Shown here one piece after another: positions 1 to 13,915 of a stretch of DNA of 64,000 nucleotides. A model generated the notes under the pieces. It was given only the letters and a program-made list of their open reading frames with translations. It had not been told where the DNA came from and made no database searches. The position numbers and the translations under genes were made by a program. The stretch is from Pampus argenteus (taxonomy: Eukaryota; Chordata; Actinopteri; Scombriformes; Stromateidae). The DNA is taken from NCBI GenBank assembly GCA_036937835.1, contig CM072866.1:18742001-18806000 (forward strand). Reading direction: 5' to 3'. The first letter of the stretch is position 1, and each line of letters starts with the position of its first letter.

Positions 1-3000
1 GAACTGCTAGTTGGATGCTTGAACAGTTTTGGAGTCTCTCTCTGCCAACACGGACAGAGGGGGTCTGTGTCCGACCATTTCTGTAACTTTCTGAAACAGA
101 CGATCTGATATTCACACCCACTTCACACCGTGATTGGTCAGCTGTGCAGAGGTAGGAAAGGAGCCAGGGTTTGAACTCGTTTCTCTTGCCCTCTTTTTTT
201 AATTCTTGATACTATTTCTGTCACTTTTGAATAACTAAACCATATGACCATCATTATGAATACATTTTGACGTCTGACCATTCCTCATTCAGAACAACCA
301 TCAACACTTTTTATTTCTGACTTGGCTGGACAACACAACATAAAAGCTAGTTTTGATCGAGCATAAACCAATCCTTAGGCCTCAACCAGAACAGAAGAGG
401 CAAACGGACGTTTTCCATTAGGAAATTTGACAAGACGTAAACTGTTTCGGTTGTGGATCATGGATAAGAGTAAGAGAAATGAGAATGTCAAATAGTCACC
501 AATTTATCAGGCTGTGAAAGTTCAGTTTCTGGTAGTTGCAGTCACTGAACTGAACCTCCAGAACTGAGAACACAACATATATTGTTCAAATGTTTTGTGA
601 AGTTGATTTGTCATTGCGCTGAACATCAAGGCAAAGCGGTGAGTCAGTTTTGATTCACTGAGTAGTTGCTTTCTGGGTTATCAATTTCTTGTTCAGTGTG
701 CTAAATCAGTGGGGAGAAATGTGTATGTGCGTGTGATTGTTGGCTAAGCAATACTTTTAATTATTACTTACATCATTCACTTTCTTCATCCTTAGAATAT
801 AAATGTCATATCATGACTTCAGAAACCTGGATATGCTTGCTGGAGTTGTAAATTATGATCAACAATGTAATAAGGGCCTACATGCTTTAATGGAACTTAT
901 AGCCTGACACTAGTAATGCAGAGGATGGATTTTATTGTCACTGCTGTTTTCCATTACTGGTAATCAAATGGATGAGCTACATCCAGCAGAGCGGTACATG
1001 CAGCAGAGTTCAGAAACAAAACTCATACTGAACTTCTGAGGTAGCTCAGCAGAAATGACAGATTTGTTGGATGTTGGATAAAAGGAATTATGTATGCAAC
1101 TAGGTGAATAACTAGGTTACTCTTTAGTCTATGTATATGTCATATCCTGAAAATGATGAAAGCCTGGCTCAGACTCCAACCAAAACCAGAATACTGAAGC
1201 ACATGCTAATTGTGAATCAAATTGTACAATCACTGCTGAGCTCTTAGCCAATGACAAGTGGTCCACTCCTGCCTTTTTATATGAAAAACCTTCCCTCCCA
1301 GCATGCATGATTTTCAATCTTTTCCAGGAGGAAGGAAAGATGAGAAGATGAGAGGAGGTCTGAGCTGCAGTGTCTCTGCTGGAGACCTGTGATATTACTC
1401 ATATATTCAGGAAAGCACTCATCCATTAATCTTTACATTTACATATCAAAGTAACAGAGAACTTTGAAAACTAAAAGTATAAACATATAAATGACTGCTT
1501 TTTAAGATGTCCCACAGTCTTGCATGGACACTCAAACTGCCAGCCCAATCTCAAAGCATATTTTCTTCTGTCTAGCTCCGCTTTCTAATAGAAAAAAATG
1601 ACATCTTCCAGCACTTAATGAGTCAGCAGATAATAAAATGCTAAGAGGGAATGTTCTTTAAATAAGATTCAAAAGGCTGAACAGGAAATGAGTTTGGTTG
1701 ACTCCCTATGATTTGCGTATTACTATGAATTGCTTTAATGGCCATTAAACCCTTCATGTCATTTACCACAGGCTAATTCAGGCACAAAGTAGTTAATCAC
1801 CATCTCTTTATATCACACTCAACACTAGTTGCACAGACAAGGTGAGCTCATCAAACCTTGGTAATTACTCGCATACACTAAGGGGTTCATGTATGCCTTA
1901 AGTGTTGGCACAGCGCATTCCGTGCGGAGAAGCGTGTTCAACACAACATACATCTTCATACGTCTTAAACTGTATCAGTATGGCTCCGCATTTTTCTTAA
2001 GTGTAATGGTAATGCAGAGCTGGAGCTGAGTAAATGAGGCACTCAGGGCATATCTACATGGTGGGACAGTCGTACTTTTTCCTGCTTACAACCAACGTAG
2101 TGACAACATAGCTTGTTCTTCTTCAAAGAAAAAACAGCATTCATTGTAAGGCCGGAAAATGTAATAAATCATATATATATCTATGCTGTACTAGTATAGA
2201 GCCACGGCTGAATTTGGTCACAGACTAAGACGCTGCTACTTTGAGAATTAAGCAATTACGTGGCTCAGGAGTACATATTAGCATACAAGTTATTTAATTA
2301 AATGAGACTTCAATAAATCCCACCAACTAGAACAGAGTGTACAAATACAGTAATATATATTTAAAAAAATACAGTAATATATATTACAGTTTTTGGGGTT
2401 TTTTTTTTTACTAGTGAGATACTTCTTGTAGCCTTTAAAGTTATATTACAAACAGATTTAAACAACACATATTTTAGCGTATTGAGTGACAAACGCTTGT
2501 GTAAAACAATTTTCTTCAACCTCCAGACCGGTTGGGAAACACACAGGAGACTGTTCCAGAGCAGATTTAACCTCTGTGCCACACACAGCTGTTGATAAAC
2601 AAAACTTGAGATGTGTGCTTGGTTACTGAGGAACTGTAGCTTTAACGTTTACATTGTGCTACATTGTGTTTAGGAAATCCAAAGTGTGACCACACCACTG
2701 TATCTTTTCTTCTCTTTCTGCTTTCTCACCTTCACCTGCATTTCTCCAGCGTTATTTTGTTTGTTAGACTTCACACACATGCTTAATTACATTCTTCAAG
2801 ATAGGTGTCATGAAGTTGTTTTCTGTAACTTTTCAAATAATTGCCCAGTCCTGGTATGTAATGTATGAGGATATGTGTCACTGGGAATTTCCTATATTTC
2901 TAATTATTTGTTTAAGCTGAATTATAAGTGAAATTAATACTTGAAATACTTGTTTTATATCTAGTCTTGGGTTGTCTTACATCGTGATAACAGACATCCA

Positions 3001-5600
3001 TATCTAAACCCCCAAAAAGATTTCTACCAGTAATAAATAAATATGAGTAAGAGAAAAATACTTTATGAACATATCCTGGTGACACATTCCCTTTGTGTAT
3101 AAGATGATATTTAATTTACAGTTTCTGTTCTGATGTTGCTGTGTGTAGTTCTGTGCAGTGCAGATGTCTCATTCTTCAAACCCTCTGCTGAGTAGGAAGT
3201 GTACTAATTATGACTAAACTACTTTACCACTGTCAATTAAGCCAGAACATGAAACTGCTTTCATTATACGTTGTATTCAGCGACGATGACATGCAGGGAC
3301 TGTTCTGATCCTGACTGAAGACAAGGACAAACTATGGAACTCTTTAAAAGAAATATTTCAGCCAAAATCAATAAATAAATAAATGTATCATATACTCTAT
3401 GATACTTTTACTAAAGTAAAAAGACCCTTTGTTTCAAGTGTATTGACAATTTATATTTTTTATGTTTTGCAAAATGCTAAATCAAAAAAAGCTTAAACGT
3501 GCAAGATTCTGAAAAACATCCATCTATGATGACATTAGTCTGAAGCTCTTATTTCATGACGATTTCATGTTAAACCTGCATGACCCTTCTCCTTTGGATG
3601 GGCTAATTACCTCAAGAACATGAAGGTGATCATTTCATTCATTTAAAAATACCTTTTAAAAGAGAAATATGTTATAAACTGCCAAAAAGTCAGAATTTCA
3701 GCAAATGCAAACTCAATAATTTCTCCAATAACATCTAGTTTACATGTCTAAAGTGTGAAATCTGAACACTGCCGTCACAAAAACAAGGAAACATTTGGTG
3801 TACTGCCATGTCAAAGTAAAATTTATGAGAAATGTTGTGGCCTGTAGTTCTTCAAAATACAGAGTTAAGTGTTGTTATTTATCCATCCCAAAGTAATCAT
3901 GTGGAAATTATGTGAAAGCCAAAAAAAGACGATAACGCCCAATTTACCATAAAGGTGCACTACACATGGCCATTATCTGTGTGCACCACTATGTGCATCG
4001 ACATTTAGTTTTTTTTTTTGTTTTTTTTTACCTAGTAACTAAACTCAAATACATGTTTGTCTAGTAACACAAAGTCCATCCTCCATACCATATTGAGCAA
4101 CATTTGCTCCATTGTTAGACCAGAGTGCTAAGGCGCACAATGAACCTCTCTCCACTATCATTCCTGCCTCTACATTGCCAGCTCCAGCTCTGAACCTTTG
4201 GCTCTCCCTGATAAAATATTTAAGATCTGCCATGATTAAAGTGCATCCTCCTCACCTTGGCAGCAAAATCCATTAACCCCAAAAGAATCAATTTCATTGA
4301 TTTCAATGATAGAGGCTTGAAATGTGCGTGTGGCGGGATGAGCATGAGGTGACGGTAGAGGGTGCAGGGAGGTGAAAGATACACTATGGTAGTAAGAACG
4401 TGGGAGCTGGCACGATGGGAAAACTTTTTACTCATTGCTCACAAAGTCAAGCTCCGGTATGAAAAATACATGGGGCATCAGTCAGGAACACAATTATTTG
4501 CATGGCTCAGAGGATTGAAGCAATGCGTGCAAACCTCCTTGACACAAGCACTCAGGATGCTCCAACAGTACAATACAGCTTAACACAGCATAGTTTAGTG
4601 CACAAGGAAGACAATCAGGCAGGCAAGGATGGGGTTAGGAAAAAAACCACACATGCTTGAACAGATTAGAGAAAGGGTACACACGAGAGTGTGTGCAGAA
4701 TAATTTATGTCATTGTCATCTCCATCATCATCACAATCTATCAGCAGAGCTCATAATTTCCACTGCAGCCAATTTTTTTTTCTTTTAATGTACTTAATAA
4801 CATGCAGGAAAGCATTTCAGTCTGTGGTGAGTGGGGATAAATACACTGATAGAGTGTTTTCAGCGGTGACAGTTCTTTGTGCTGTGAACATTAGACATAG
4901 AATAAAGTAGTTTGAGTGTGCTGGTAAATTGTCGTGCCCCTACTCAGAGGTGGGGGGTCAATCCAGAGCAGGCAAATGAAATAATTAAAATCGAGTCCAT
5001 ATGGGTTTTCACTGCTCCTGTTTAATTAGCCCAGAAGAAGTAGAGGGCAGAGTTGCTTTCTGTTTTACTGACACCTGACTCAGACACCGTGACTACACTT
5101 AACCATTCCCCTGCATGAATGTACCATCTATTTGTTTCAATCAAGGCAGATTTGAGTATCCTTGTAGCATTATGAGAAAATTATTATTATTGTACTAGTT
5201 CAGCACATAACCTGTCGCTAAACATTGACTTTTTAAAAAACAAGTATATATGCAGAAGAGGAATAATACGAATAATGTACATACTTTTCTCCCCCAGTTG
5301 AAATATCTAATTTCCTACTGAATCACTGGTCCATATTACAACTACTGCAGGGGCACATTTAATACATGCTATTGAAAACATAAGGACATGTATGTAAATA
5401 TATATTTCTCTAAGTAATAACAGCTTTACCTTTACAATTTTATTTTACAATTATGAGAGAACAATTATGTTATCGTGAGAAAATAGGTAGAGTCCATGAC
5501 GGATTCGAAATTTCATAAAATGTTGAACTCCAACACTGGTCAACGGGCTTAACATATGCAGTACACAGTCACATAAATGGCACAAAAAACACAGAGTTTA
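1..5600. other. Non-coding, AT-rich; no gene recognised
   Basis: Open frames are all under 75 codons and unrecognisable on both strands. The block holds one dispersed repeat copy near the left edge (105-190) and homopolymer A/T runs near 4010-4030. A small imperfect hairpin of GCATAC/GTATGC type lies around 1871-1905. Nothing else can be supported. Confidence 0.5.
105..190 (+). repeat. Dispersed repeat A, copy 1
   Basis: Shares an interrupted alignment with 36231-36310. Both contain CTGA(T/C)ATTCACACCCACTT, then TGATTG, then a GAAAGGAG(C/T)CAGGGTTTGAA block in the same order and similar spacing. The GGTTTGAA word is reminiscent of a tRNA-type B box, but no A box or tail is clear, so the class is unassigned. 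Confidence 0.55.
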
Positions 5601-5672
5601 GAGTTTCATGCAGCACATGAAGTACTGAATGGGAACAAACAGAACAAGCTTCTTGTTAAACAAAACAAAAAA

Positions 5673-5686
5673 AATATATATATATA

Positions 5687-5719
<33 letters not shown>

Positions 5720-5744
5720 TCTCTTAACTTTTTTTTTTTTTTTT
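5673..5744. repeat. (TA)n microsatellite followed by poly-T
   Basis: TA dinucleotide repeats from 5673 to 5720, interrupted once by a short T run near 5690, followed by 16 consecutive T at 5729-5744. Confidence 0.95.
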
Positions 5745-6299
5745 AAGAAATATATTATTTCAAACAAAGAATAATATTTTGTCTCTCTCTAAAACCTGCA
5801 TAACAGCTAGAGAGATGGAGACAAAGTCACTCAGCATTTCAAAGCAAAGTCTTTTTTCCATGACTGGGCAACAGTGGGGAAGTTACCCACAGTAGGGGTA
5901 TTTTTCCACGCTGCAATCCCTCCTGCCAATTTGTTGACTGGTTGTTCTAATGAAGGACAGTCACAGTGTTCCCAGTTAACCAGAGAAAGAAGTCTTTAGC
6001 TTAGAAGGAGCTTAGCCTGCGGCTTAACAGACCTCAATCACTGCCTTTACAGGAGAAAATATTATTAACTGCTCTCTCAACAAGTCTGTGTGAAGTTACC
6101 TTTTTCATCAATTAGAAAATTCATAAGCCAGGGATATGTTTCTTTTCAGCCTTGGACAATCTCTCTGAAAACATAAAAAAATAATTGGACAAGAAGTCTA
6201 AAGTAAGAAAATAACATTTTTATATTGCCTTTCAAAGCCTCATAAGGTAGCCAGCCAGCAAGAAACAGCTCCAATCCTTGTTCTTCTGAAACGTCAGAC

Positions 6300-6529
6300 T
6301 ACTGTATTTTTCATAACGCGCACCGGATTATAAGGCGCAATAAGCGAAAACAAAACGTGTGTCAGAGTCGAACTTTATTCAACTAATTTACAATAACTCT
6401 CAGTTGTAGGTTAACACAAAAATACAAGTTTAAGTGGGCGATTTCCGCATCTGGATTATAAGGCGCACTGTTGATTTTTGAGAAAATGTAATGATTTTAG
6501 ATGCACCTTATAGTCCGGAAAATACACTA
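6300..6529. mobile_element. MITE with terminal inverted repeats (about 230 bp)
   Basis: The left end TACTGTATTTTTCATAACG and the reverse complement of the right end (TAGTGTATTTTCCGGACTAT) are imperfect terminal inverted repeats. Inside, TTATAAGGCGCA recurs near both ends. This ends-and-GGATTATAAGGCGCA pattern is a common teleost non-autonomous element. A TA target duplication is likely. There is no coding capacity. Confidence 0.75.
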
Positions 6530-6919
6530 ATTATGTAAAATGTTTTGAATGAAATCTTATAAATGTAGTCCAATTAGCAGTGCTGGAGTAAAGTCAAAAG
6601 TCACCAAAATATCAGGATTTATCCTCTTGGTACCTTTACTATCAGTTCAAAGTTTTTAAGATACTGAAGATATTTGATATGTTGGTGAAACAAAAAATTT
6701 GAACATGACAACAGATCAGGAATCACCAAAAATTATTATAAACTGGTTTACTTTTCCTCTCTTACTGTACTGAACATCTACAGTGACTAGATAGACGGGT
6801 AGTTTTAATTTGCTCCTTCAAAATATTCAGAACTAAGAGATTTTGTAATTTGTTAGTGACATAATTACAGTACCAGCACACATTATATAAGCAAGAGTTC
6901 TGGTATCCACAGATCAAGG

Positions 6920-7270
6920 ATATCAAAATCAATTACCATCTGTTAATACGTGACAAGCCTGTTTCAAATATACAGAGTTCCAATTAAACAGCCTAATTAG
7001 TTGAGCTACTTTGTTCCGCACAAGCTATTTTTAATGCTCTGTATGACCAAACAAGCAAATAAAATAAACCACGCTTTGATTAATATCTTGCAAGAGCAAT
7101 CCCTGGGTTAGGTGGCTATGTTAAGCTTTACAAGAGATAAACAAGCAATAAGGGCTTTTCTTACTGTTAGTTGAAAGTGGCTTTGAATGTTAAACACTGT
7201 CGAGCTGTAATCAAGACCATGTGTGAAGGGTTCTGGTGTCATTTTGGAATTGACGACACCTTTCCTTATT
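6920..7270. promoter_or_regulatory. Candidate conserved non-coding element
   Basis: Free of simple repeats, with dense developmental-factor-like words: CCAATTAAAC, CCTAATTAG, GATTAATA, CTTTGAATG, GAGATAAACAAG. Composition differs from the flanking repeat-rich DNA. The call is by eye; no alignment was possible. Confidence 0.25.
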
Positions 7271-7510
7271 CTTGCTTACGCAGTGCAGGTAAAGTTTTAT
7301 TGTGAATAAAATCACTATGTAATCAATCATCCTTGGGTGCATGGTATGAAACTAAATAAATTCAACACGTTGCCATAGCCCCATTAAGTCAATTTTTAAT
7401 AATCAATTAATCTTTTTATTTTTCATGCAAAACGTGTTACATGTTTGGATTTTAAAACAAAACGAGACTTCTAAAGATACCACACTGGTGTTATTTATAG
7501 ACTTTTAATG

Positions 7511-7575
7511 TCTATAGACTAAATGATTAATCAACAGATTAATTGATAATACCAGTCATTATTATTTGCAGGCCT
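7511..7575 (-). mobile_element. hAT-like MITE fragment (GCTGCAA family), copy 1
   Basis: Contains TATAGACTAAATGATTAATC, then CAGATTAATTGATAAT and TTTGCAGGCC. This is the terminal part of a teleost MITE whose ends read GGGCTGCAAC with ATCGATTAATC-like subterminal repeats. Other copies here are at 23361, 28636 and 54511. Confidence 0.6.
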
Positions 7576-7749
7576 CGTGTTGATTAATGGAAATAATAAA
7601 GCTTTTCATGACTAAGTATTTACAAAATGTGTTAATAAGTCATTATACTATACTATATACATAAAGCATGTTCTTCTCTGTCTGTATTTTTAAATCAGGG
7701 CTACAACTCAGCAGTGTACTTAAAAAAACACTCACAAAAGTCCATCACC

Positions 7750-8060
7750 AATAAGGCCTTTACCCCTTAATTGTCTGCTAAGCAACAACAATGAGGAATC
7801 AAAGCCTTTGAAGATAAAGAGAAGCCATTAAGCTTACATTGCTGCACCAATCATTATCAGCCAAATCCCAGCGACAAGGCTCATCACAGGGGTAAAATAA
7901 GGAGCAGATAAGGCAGCGGCTAATGATGATTTTTCTCCCAACATCCAGGATTGAAAAGCAACAAATGGGCGATAAAAAAAGTCCACAGAGGTGTCACAAA
8001 GACTTGAGGGAGCTGACAGAGGCTAATCACCAGGGTTAAAAGCTCTCTGAAAAGACAAGA
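7750..8060. promoter_or_regulatory. Candidate conserved non-coding element
   Basis: Higher GC than its neighbours and free of repeats. Contains AACAACAATGAGG (SOX-like), CTTTGAAGATAAAG (TCF/GATA-like), CAATCATTATCAGC, GGAGCAGATAAGGC (GATA) and GGCTAATGATGA. The plausible role is an enhancer; untested. Confidence 0.3.
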
Positions 8061-9209
8061 CTGAGACAGCCCAATCATGTTTCCAGTTTGACTTGTTCAG
8101 AATGCTGTATGCAGATTATATTTTTCCTCATGGTGAAAAAGTGAGAAGAGATCTAGTATCTTCTGCATCGTGGAAAGAGGGTGAAAATTAGTTAATTATC
8201 TTTTGAGAAGAGGTGATGAAAAAGCTTGGTTCCTGCAATCATGTTTGCTTTCCACGACATCTTAATAACAAGGCCCACCACTTTTATGCAGATAATATAC
8301 GGGCAGTTTCTCAAAGTAGTTGTGTCATTTCAATCTAATGACATAACTCTTATAACCTGGATTTAATGAGCCACATTGACTCATGAAGCAGCGATATAGA
8401 TGCACAGTCAGGCCTATTTAGAAGCTTTTTTAACGTTTTCCCAGACTATTGTCTTTTTTTATTTGTGTTACATTTAATCTGCCTTAAAGTGAATTCAATA
8501 TAAAGCTTTGGGAATTCCTAAATAGGGGCAACATGCACAAGACATAGTTAAGCACTAACAAAGGATCTATCATTAAAGATTTACAAAGGAATCAGACAAG
8601 TCAAGAGACGTCAAGCAATTCAGTATTTTCTACCATTACGCTATCTTAAATAACACCACCGATATCTTTAAACATAAAAATAAAATGCACAGAAGCATAC
8701 ATATGCTCACAAACATCATACTTGGTGATTTAACCTTGTCTAATATAAATACTTCAAGTTATACAGTCACATAGATCATATAGATATGTGCAGTTTGTGT
8801 GTTTAGATATGAACAATTATATATATATATATTTACTTATTGGATAAAAACAATGACTGTAAAGTTTTTTCCTCACATTCTCAGTCTTGTTATAGCTGTG
8901 GAGACAGGATCTGGCCCTGCTGTGTTGAGCCTTATTCTGCTCAAGCTTTGATCAGGCGGTTCATACAGGCGACAGATTCTACCACCTAACAGGGGAAGTA
9001 CTGCAGTGCTTGCACAGCGGGTGGAGGTTGGTGCAGGGACTTGGTCCACACCAAGACAACTTTGCATCATACGAAAAATGCAGCAGAACATTTCAACAAC
9101 AGAACGAAGCAGCTTAATCGACCTAAATTAAAGCCGTGAGCAGCAACGAACGAGTTTTCGGTTTCATAAAGTTCTGTTCATATAACCATTCTTCAGTTTA
9201 TGCAAATTA

Positions 9210-9300
9210 GTAAAAAAATTCATCATGGCGTATTTTTATGGTCCAAAATGATTTTTGTAGAGCCCATTGAGCTGGAGATGTGTATCAAATTTCAAGTCAA
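9210..9300. repeat. Probable teleost dispersed repeat fragment
   Basis: The run of TTCATCATGGCG, TTTTTATGGTCC, TTTGTAGAGCCC and ATGTGTATCAAATTTC resembles a common fish interspersed repeat in which 'caaaatggc... gtg(t/c)accaaatttc' phrases recur. No element ends are visible. Confidence 0.35.
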
Positions 9301-12237
9301 AATTTCAAGTGAGAGGTGTGGCTTTTCCAAAAGGTTATGTTTTATTTTTTTACTCAAAAGGTTTAAATATACCATTACCACATTGAACAGTATGTGCCCT
9401 TGGCTGACATTACTGTCTTTTAGAGGATGTAGCAGGATTTTAAAGTTAGAGTGAGTATACCGGTATCATATGAAACTACACAACCTCAGGTATCCATTTG
9501 GTACCAACCTTCCTTGTTGGGAATGTGGCAAATGCTCCAAAGTTAGGCTAAATCTCTTGACCTCTCATCTCAGGGAATCTGAATGAAAATGGGTTGTATG
9601 GGTACCCACAAGTCTCCCCTCTACAGGCGTGCCCACTTTATGCTAATCCTATGCAGTTTTTCAATGTTATTTATGACTATTCTAAAAACGGTGCATTATT
9701 TCTGCATACTGGGGTCTTGAAATTGCATAAACTGGGTGTGACTGGAGACTGAGACTCTTGTACATTCATTGTATAAAATGACTTATTGTCTCTCCGCGGT
9801 ATATTGACAACAAAGCAGTTTCCTTATCACAGAAGTAATCACTATCCAATCACTGAAAAAAATGCATTGTTTTACAGAAATTTCCAAATTTTAAAAGTTT
9901 TTAAAATCAAATCACAGGATGAACTTTTTAACCATTTTTATTAATTCTCAAGTGGTCAAAAATGGTTAAAAAAACAAATCTGTGTAACAAAAACATAACA
10001 CAAAAATTGCTGCAACAACTTATGAGAGAGTTTTTAGCATGGGAGCGGCCATCATATACTTCCATCATAATGTTCTCTTATACACTCTTTGAATAGGCAC
10101 CGAACCAAAACACTTATTACAGAGTTATGACTAGAACAACTTGACACAGTGCTGAGCTTAATTAATCTTCAGGTTCCTAACTTTCAAATGATCTATGCCA
10201 CTTTATTTGTAGCATATACTGTTGACCTGCTAGCTCCCCCTAAAGATCCCCTAAAAATAAGAATACACAATGGGGCTATGGTGGTTCTACAGAGGGTTTA
10301 CAGAGTTGGACAAAGACTACAGCCAACAGCAGTGTCACAGTAGACTGCATTTATTGAATAATAATAGCTTGTGCTGTTGGTTTGGTGTTGTTAACCTTGA
10401 TGGCTTTAATGGGAGCAGTGGGCTAAGAGACAGGGGGAAAACTGTCTCCTATTGCTCTTGCTGCATCATGCATGCTATACTTCAAACTGCACCAGCTACT
10501 TCTATAATTGATGAAGGACTTGGAGGAGGGAGGTAAATACTTCTAAGTTAATTTCAACTTTTACTTTTGCTGTAGACATTGCCTCCTACATGAAAGCAAA
10601 TATACAGGCAATCAATGGCAGTCTGTGTGTATAGTGGTACTACAACAATTGTTTGAATAACGTTCCTTTATAGCTTCAATCCATGTTGTCAAGAGTAACA
10701 GTGAAGTAAGTTGAGAGACTCAACCAAGAACATGAATGTTAACATGGGTCAACAGTGACATAACATTTACACAAGAGGGCTGTTGACATTTATCTGTCGT
10801 TGACAAGCTACAGAGCAGCTTTAATGTAAAATACCTCCCCCCTCAGTTTCCTACTTGATGTCCCAGCATATGAATTCTGTTGTAATTGACTCCGCTTTTG
10901 ACTGCATATCTGGAGGCAAAGATATTGTGTTTTTGTAGATGATATCTCCATGACTACCAAGTCTATACAATGCATATGACGAGCAGTAGTGGGTTTTAGC
11001 AGTGAGATTCTGCAGCAGCTTGGCAAACTACACACACTTCTGGAGGACAGGAATCTACTGGTATATGATCTGTCGAGTATTTAAAAAGTGCCCTGCGGTG
11101 TTGGTGTTTTCTATATATGGAAAGTGACAGCGAAGCAGAGCGGAGGAAGTCACATAATGTGGCAGTGACCAGCCAGGTAGAAGTGGCTGGGAGGTGCTAC
11201 ACAGGCATAGGTAAGAGAGATATAACACAGCCCTGCTACATACACATCCTGGTATTATAATACTTAGTAGCTCATAAAATACATTGGAAGTTGTGGAGAA
11301 TAACACAGTCATGGCAGCCTTATCCTTTAAAGCTCATAGAAACATGTTTACTGCATATCAGATAGTTTTGGGTACTTTAATTTGTTAAGGAGTTCATGAG
11401 TAAATCTCAGAAACTGCAACAATAATTAGTGTTAAAGAGTTTCCATTAGTGTTTCCTCCAATAGTTTAAAAGTGTACGTCTATGTCACTGATATGTTGGG
11501 TATGAGGGTCCCAAGAGCTTGGACTCAAATCTCAATCTGAGCTCCACCATTCACAACAAGTGCATCAACACAAGGAACAATTTAAATTTAGCTGCCTCTG
11601 TCTGAGAAGCTAGCATAAATATTTAATTGAGACAGATGAAACAACTCCTCCCCTTTAAAAGCATCAAATTTATATAAACTACATCAATTTTCCTGTGACA
11701 CAATTGGTATTTTGATTCATGTTCACAAATGTATGTAACCACAGAACATGAACCCGTCCTGTTTAAACTGTCATGTTACACCACTACAACTAATAGTGCA
11801 GATAGCAGCGCCTCATCCAAACATGACAACTGCCAAACAGAGCAGAAAGTACCTTTCATGTACTTCAGTGATACAACATGTTCAAAACAATGGAGCTACT
11901 TAAATACAGGCAGTTACAATGGGTGTGTGCATAACAGATCATAAAATAAGCCAGTTTGTTTTTAACCCAACAGTGATGTCATTGTGTACTGACACACAAT
12001 GGAGCTCACGTCTGCAACACTGCAGCACAGTGACAAGTAGAACTAGTAGAGGTCAACAATTACAAAAAAAAAAACGACTTTCAGTTTGTATTAAACTGCT
12101 GTTTAAGAAAATGAGAAGTCACTAATTTTAGAGATTAAGATTTTTTTAGCGTCACCAAGTTTCTATGTGGAACAGGCAAGACACATTCACTTCCTGTCAC
12201 AAACTGTGACTCCTAAACTCCTAAATGGTCAGTTTAT

Positions 12238-12270
12238 GAGAGAGAGAGAGAGCGAGAGAGAGAGAGAGGG
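12238..12270. repeat. (GA)n microsatellite
   Basis: GA dinucleotides with one C interruption near 12253. Confidence 0.95.
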
Positions 12271-13694
12271 AATAAACCCTCATTCAGGAAATATTATTTA
12301 TTTATTTGTTTTATAACTGCATGGCAAAATAATAAATGCAGCAGAGAGGAAGAGATGCAGCTAGGCTGTGGTGAGTGCAAGGACAGCGTAAGAGGGTAAT
12401 GACATAATTTACAACTTTGTGGACTGCTGTTGATAGCCCATTAGCCATGTTAGCTACTGCAGTTTATGTTACATAGGTTCCAACAAATGATCCGACTCCA
12501 CTTACCAACTACCTGCTGGGTGAAAACAGCAGAGCAAGCAAAGCAGACAGAACGGGTGGGGTGGTCACAACTTTTAAGGTACTTGGAAAAAGTTCAGTAT
12601 ATAGTATTAGTGATCTGAATTCAGATTGAGGAAGCAAATGTGTTAAGTGAGGAGGGATTGAACTCCAATTGAAAGCTTGAAGGCACTAGCTTAGGCTTCA
12701 TTAAGAATGGCTGGCTCTTCAAAAACAACCGTTAAAATCAGCATGTAATTACCAAGCAAGTGAGACGAATTCCTAATCTGAGGGGCTGCAGGGCTTCCAG
12801 TGCCTATGGTCAGTACTGTACAGCAGTCCAGATACACAGTATGGCTCACTTAAATGTGATCAGGAAAGCACACACACACACGGTTAAGAAACATAATCAC
12901 AGGAAACTGTAAAAATTCATCTACATAATCTCTTTAATATTTCATAAAGTAAGAATCATCAGGTACCAGCAGTAATGTGAACACTAATTTGCCATCATAG
13001 TGCAAACTAAGCAAAAATGTATACTATATTGATATACAATATAAGGATTATACAATCCTAAATCCACCCAGGAAAGTTAAAATTAAGATGGCTGCCCGCC
13101 TCTTTGCCAGCCCAACACAGTGAAGTAGAAGCTGTGTTTGTCAAAGCAGAGATCTACAGTCAGTCCATGTTCACTCAGATGTCAAATACCATTATGTTTA
13201 AAGCTCAAACTGGCATCCTCCCTCCACCTCCCCCTTCCTCATGCTCACTGCATTATTCATAAAACGTCCATAGACGAGTACATGGAAAAGAGGTCTTCAG
13301 CGTTCCAAGTTTTTATATGTAGCCAACAGCAGGGGAGTTTTTCATCCATGTATTGCTTAAAGCCAGTTTTGTTTGGATTTATATTTAAATGGATGTCAAA
13401 TTGAAACAGGATGTCCATAATCTGCACACATCTGACTTTCACATGTGGCAATCACCACATCTTATTATTTAATTTGCTTTCACAAAGAAGCTTGTGCTGC
13501 CATTTCAGGCCAAATTAGCACTGAATTCCTATAAATCAAGGCCACCAAATCAAACTGTACGCCTGCATGCACACAAAAACATTAAACCTCCAGTGAGGAT
13601 CTCTTACTTATAAATTAATGTCTGTTACACTATACTGATTAAGACCATCACCGCCAGATTAATATCTGTATTTCACGGTATTTTAGTTTTTAAT

Positions 13695-13915
13695 CTTGTG
13701 TTGATGGGTGGCTGAAATGGCTGACTTCTGGTTAGCCTGCTAACCTTTCTAGACTTTCTAAATGTTATTGGACCAAATGGATCAAATTCTGATAACGAGT
13801 CATCCACTGTTTTAAAGCCACAATAGAAATGGAGTAGGCTACAACATGTTGTCAAGGGTTTGTGTAATTGCTCTCACTGCCTTAAGGGGGAGAGGGGGAG
13901 ACAAAGTTTTTTTTT
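13695..13915 (+). repeat. Dispersed repeat B, copy 1
   Basis: Aligns with 37618-37850. Both have GGCT(G/A)ACTTC then GTTAGCC and GCTAAC near the left, AAATGGATCA in the middle, and CTCACTGCC/CACACTGCC followed by TAAGGGGGAGA at the right, in the same order. The GTTAGC/GCTAAC words form an inverted pair typical of this kind of fish repeat. It may extend to about 14130, where a GCTGCGCAGC palindrome occurs. Confidence 0.65.

Larger units (their letters stand above)
8061..13670. other. Non-coding; scattered old repeats, no gene recognised
   Basis: All open frames are under 90 codons and match no protein I know. The block includes a short (AT)n at 8819-8832, a repeat-like segment at 9216-9300, a weak palindrome near 9930-9980 (tttttaaccattttt and its near complement) and the (GA)n at 12238-12270. 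Confidence 0.5.

Noticed and set aside
105..190. tRNA-derived SINE or tRNA gene based on GGTTTGAA
   Set aside because: No A box at the expected distance and no cloverleaf-compatible stems.
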